Assembly (NCBI GenBank): GCA_022360535.1
Contig: JAKSCP010000340.1
Span: 1 to 8,146 of the forward strand
Reading direction: 5' to 3'
DNA length: 8,146 nt
From: Pseudomonadales bacterium
Lineage (GTDB): Bacteria; Pseudomonadota; Gammaproteobacteria; Pseudomonadales; Pseudohongiellaceae
Part shown: positions 6,270 to 8,146 of the stretch, piece by piece
Layout of the letters: the number at the start of each line of letters is the position of its first letter
Numbering within the stretch: the first letter of the stretch is position 1
Notes under the pieces: generated by a model
Told to the model about the DNA's origin: nothing
Seen by the model: the letters and a program-made list of their open reading frames with translations, nothing else
Databases searched by the model: none
Position numbers and translations under genes: made by a program

Positions 6270-6944
6270 TAACAGCGACTTCCCTGGGTCCTCTGTCGAC
6301 TGATGATCTAACAGATGTCCGACCTTGACCCAGATGAGAGTATCCACTTCGACATGGGGAGCATGCTGACTAAGATGGGGGTTTCGAATCCAGGTGCCGG
6401 CCGGATAGCGCCCATGTTCGTCGATGAACTCTCCCTCGATAACATAGATTTCCTCGCCCCCATAATGAGTGTGAGGCTGAAATCTTTCACCGGCTGGAAA
6501 TTTGACCAGAGCCACCGATTCGGTACCGAAGGTATGTAAGGGCATCACTTTCAAGTTTCCCTGACCGGGGTACCACGGTGCTGCATTCGTGTCGACCAGA
6601 ATGTGTTCCAGGTCTTTTCGCTGAAACTGATGCAGCTTAACGAGAATGATGCATCCTTCTTCGCTAAAAGGGGCATGGCAGAATCCTTCGGGGTTGCGAA
6701 AATAGGTGCCCGCACCATAGTCACCCGTTTCATCGGAAAAAACACCATCGAGAACCAGTATCTCCTCTCCCAATGGATGTCCGTGTTCCGGAAACCGAGA
6801 TCCAGGTTCATACTTCACGATGCTGGTGGCATGACCTCTTTCGGCTTCTTCCCGCGCTAATGGTTTTCGCCAGACGCCCGGACGTGGGCTTGCTACCCAA
6901 TCGAGCTGATCAGTATTGAGCACGATGCGCTCACTAAAATCCAT
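6258..6944 (-). CDS. Two-domain ChrR-type cupin protein
   Basis: 228-aa protein made of two cupin domains of the kind found at the C-terminus of the anti-sigma factor ChrR, here without the zinc-binding anti-sigma domain. Domain 1: SIVKYEPGSRFPEHGHPLGEE (41-61), metal ligands H54, H56, E60 or E61, and a later His (H90). Domain 2 repeats it: ALVKFPAGERFQPHTHYGGEE (145-165), ligands H158, H160, E164 or E165, with H194 or H197. Each domain also has a 'GTYFRNP'/'GTWIRNP' strand (79-85, 183-189), so it is an internal duplication with both metal sites kept. No signal peptide. I chose the ATG at 6944-6942 because family members often begin 'MDFS..VV'; a TTG at 6971 would add nine residues. Neither has a good ribosome-binding site. 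It follows the mlaA-like gene by 63 bp in the same direction and may share its TetR-controlled promoter. Likely roles are metal-dependent redox or singlet-oxygen sensing, or an enzyme such as an acetylacetone-cleaving type dioxygenase; not decided. Confidence 0.82.
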   Translation of the reverse strand: MDFSERIVLNTDQLDWVASPRPGVWRKPLAREEAERGHATSIVKYEPGSRFPEHGHPLGEEILVLDGVFSDETGDYGAGTYFRNPEGFCHAPFSEEGCIILVKLHQFQRKDLEHILVDTNAAPWYPGQGNLKVMPLHTFGTESVALVKFPAGERFQPHTHYGGEEIYVIEGEFIDEHGRYPAGTWIRNPHLSQHAPHVEVDTLIWVKVGHLLDHQSTEDPGKSLLSLA

Positions 6945-6976
6945 GTTCAACAAAATCCAGTCTCCGTTCAAGATCA

Positions 6977-7000
6977 GGTCAGTAAGCCAGAAATCTGACC
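6977..7000 (-). repeat. 6-bp inverted repeat after the mlaA-like gene
   Basis: GGTCAG (6977-6982) and CTGACC (6995-7000) form a 6-bp stem with a 12-nt loop, 7 bp past the mlaA-like stop codon on the minus strand. It lacks a T-run, so at most it is a weak attenuator or processing hairpin between the mlaA-like and bicupin genes. Confidence 0.25.
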
Positions 7001-7007
7001 ACGAGTA

Positions 7008-7769
7008 TTAGAAGTCTTCAAAAGCCAGATCGGGGTATTCGCCATTAACCACGTACTCCCGCTGTTGCAGATAAGCGTCCTTTAGAAACAAATAGGAGTC
7101 ACCAATCACCAAATCATCGAATAGCAACAAGTTGGAACGATAATCAACTGCTTCAGTTCCTGCCAAGCTATTTCTTGACGGCACATGATCAAGCTGGCGC
7201 AAGGGTTCCGCCAATGAATCAACACCCAGTCCGAAGGCATCTCGCAGTGTGCTGGGGCCAAAAAACGGCAACACTACATAGGGGCCGGAATCCACACCAT
7301 AGTGAGCCAGGGTTTTGCCAAAATCTTCTCTGTTTTTCTCCAGGCCAACTGTATCTGCAACGTCGATTAAACCGCCCACTCCCACGGTGGAATTGAGCAA
7401 TAATCTGCCGAAATCATTTGCCGCGTCGTTCAGTTCCAATTGTGCCAAGTGATTCAGACCAACTCGAACATCATCCAGATTGCTGAAGAAATTGTTTACA
7501 CCAGTACGCACAAATTTCGGTGTAATGGTGACATATGTTGCAGCCAGTGGTCTGAACAGCAGCTTGTCTATTACCCGATTGAATTCGTGAGTTCCACGAT
7601 TGACTGTTTCGAGGGGATCGTCGTTTGCCGCCCAAGCTGTCGGGGCGGCCAAACTTAGAATAAAAAAGATTGCCAATGCAGCGCCTGGGGGACTTGGCAC
7701 TTTTCGCATTGGCAAACCAAGGAGAGCCTTGCTTGCGGCTACGTGACTTAAAATCTTTTGAATGCTCAT
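7008..7769 (-). CDS. MlaA/VacJ-family protein without lipobox
   Basis: MlaA takes misplaced phospholipids out of the outer leaflet of the outer membrane and hands them to the MlaC/MlaFEDB system. Family marks are DPLETVNRGTHEFN near the mature N-terminus, LLNSTVGVGGLIDVA in the middle, FGKTLAHYGVDSGPYVVLPFFGPSTLRDA, and a late DDLVIGDSYLFLKDAYLQQREY. Length (about 253 aa) is normal. In E. coli it is a lipoprotein; here the signal peptide ends LSLAAPTAWA-AND with no cysteine, so it should be cut by signal peptidase I and be non-lipidated. The ATG at 7769 is chosen because AAGG lies seven bases upstream; an ATG at 7775 is too close to it. An ATG at 7709 (MRKVPSPPG) would give a cleaner, shorter signal peptide and remains possible. 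No other mla genes are in the window. A TetR-type operator sits on its promoter. Confidence 0.9.
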   Translation of the reverse strand: MSIQKILSHVAASKALLGLPMRKVPSPPGAALAIFFILSLAAPTAWAANDDPLETVNRGTHEFNRVIDKLLFRPLAATYVTITPKFVRTGVNNFFSNLDDVRVGLNHLAQLELNDAANDFGRLLLNSTVGVGGLIDVADTVGLEKNREDFGKTLAHYGVDSGPYVVLPFFGPSTLRDAFGLGVDSLAEPLRQLDHVPSRNSLAGTEAVDYRSNLLLFDDLVIGDSYLFLKDAYLQQREYVVNGEYPDLAFEDF

Positions 7770-7835
7770 CTTCATACCTTCACCGAATACTTACTGTTTC
7801 CTGCCTTCCCCACTCAATGTCTTAATCTAAAAATA

Positions 7836-7864
7836 ATTAGACCGGTCTATTATTAATAAGCCAA
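7836..7864 (-). promoter_or_regulatory. Promoter of the mlaA-like gene
   Basis: On the minus strand TTGGCT (rc of 7859-7864, 4 of 6 matches to the -35) and TCTAAT (rc of 7836-7841, 5 of 6 matches to the -10) are 17 bp apart. Transcription would start near 7829, giving a leader of about 60 nt. The spacer and the -10 are covered by the 12-bp palindrome at 7838-7849. Confidence 0.55.
7838..7849. promoter_or_regulatory. TetR-type operator TAGACCGGTCTA
   Basis: Perfect 12-bp palindrome, flanked by AATAA (7832-7836) and TTATT (7850-7854), which extend the symmetry with a 1-bp offset. TAGACC/GGTCTA half-sites are typical of NemR- and LmrA/YxaF-like TetR regulators, and a TetR-family gene of that type ends 22 bp away. 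Since the site covers the -10 of the mlaA-like promoter, binding should repress it. The regulator-site pairing is inferred from proximity and family. Confidence 0.6.
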
Positions 7865-7871
7865 ATTTTTT

Positions 7872-8146
7872 TTAATGGTTAAAGAAAAACTTCATAAACA
7901 CATCCAAAGGCTGACGACTCTTTTCTAACTTCATTCGCATAACTGCGCCTTGCCAGGAATTCATCAGCACTTGTGCTGCTTCAATAGATGCCATTTTGCC
8001 GAGATTCAACTCGTTGCCTGCCATTTGATCGATGCATCCGGCAACGCGACTAATCATGTGTTGTGAGGACTCATTGATCTTGCAACGAAGTCTCTCGTTA
8101 ACGTCTGCCAGTTCCTGAGAGAGATTTGCCATTAGACAACCCTGGC
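7872..8146 (-). CDS. TetR/AcrR-family regulator, NemR/LmrA-like (C-terminal part)
   Basis: The gene enters from the right edge; its start and the DNA-binding helix-turn-helix are outside the window. The visible 91 residues run from QGCLMANLSQELADVNERLR through EAAQVLMNSWQGAVMRMKLEKS to a short tail ending FFFNH. 'GCL..NLSQE' and 'LLNSW.GAL.R.K.E.S..PL..F' are marks of the C-terminal ligand-binding, dimer-forming domain of the TetR branch that includes LmrA and NemR-like proteins, which often sense electrophiles, flavonoids or other small toxic compounds. The Met within this stretch (8132-8130) is internal, since the frame stays open upstream and the residues before it still match the family. 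Same direction as the mlaA-like gene, with the palindromic site between them. Confidence 0.82.
   Translation of the reverse strand, partial: QGCLMANLSQELADVNERLRCKINESSQHMISRVAGCIDQMAGNELNLGKMASIEAAQVLMNSWQGAVMRMKLEKSRQPLDVFMKFFFNH

Noticed and set aside
7861..7876. T-run (plus strand) near the TetR stop codon, considered as part of a terminator
   Set aside because: It reads as an A-run on the transcribed minus strand and no GC-rich stem precedes it, so it cannot be an intrinsic terminator for the TetR gene.

Overview
The window looks like chromosomal DNA from a Gram-negative bacterium, most likely a gammaproteobacterium of marine or soil type. The grounds are an MlaA/VacJ outer-membrane lipid protein, a c4-like dihaem cytochrome, a Tat-exported flavoenzyme, a large hybrid sensor kinase, a NemR/LmrA-like TetR regulator, and a GC content judged by eye to be near 50%. 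No mobile element, CRISPR array, rRNA or tRNA was seen. Almost everything is on the minus strand; one small cupin gene is on the plus strand.

Left part (1-2803, minus strand). The 5' part of a cystine-type DAACS symporter gene runs off the left edge. Upstream of it, after a gap of about 290 bp, is a tight two-gene unit: a Tat-exported FAD amine oxidase-family enzyme (GTG start, strong Shine-Dalgarno), then a secreted dihaem cytochrome c. Both products should reach the periplasm. The pairing suggests an amine or amino-acid dehydrogenase that passes electrons to cytochrome c rather than to oxygen, as described for the NicA2/CycN nicotine system. The substrate cannot be read from the sequence.

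Centre (2804-6067). A 235-bp divergent intergenic region is rich in inverted repeats: an 11-bp pair enclosing a second 6-bp hairpin, and an 18-bp palindrome. It separates the oxidase gene from a 104-aa single-domain cupin gene on the plus strand. That cupin converges on, and overlaps by 58 bp, the 3' end of a 923-aa hybrid histidine kinase. The kinase has a signal peptide, a periplasmic substrate-binding-like sensor, one membrane helix, PAS, HisKA, HATPase and receiver domains, all with intact catalytic residues.

Right part (6258-8146, minus strand). A two-domain ChrR-type cupin lies downstream of an MlaA-like protein that lacks the usual lipobox. Upstream of that is the C-terminal part of a TetR-family regulator whose gene enters from the right edge. 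A perfect 12-bp palindrome sits on a good -35/-10 promoter between the TetR and mlaA-like genes. This is a readable case of likely repressor control of the mlaA-like/bicupin unit.

Nothing here is clearly a wholly new system. The best leads are the exported oxidase/cytochrome pair with its structured leader, and the TetR operator on the mlaA-like promoter.
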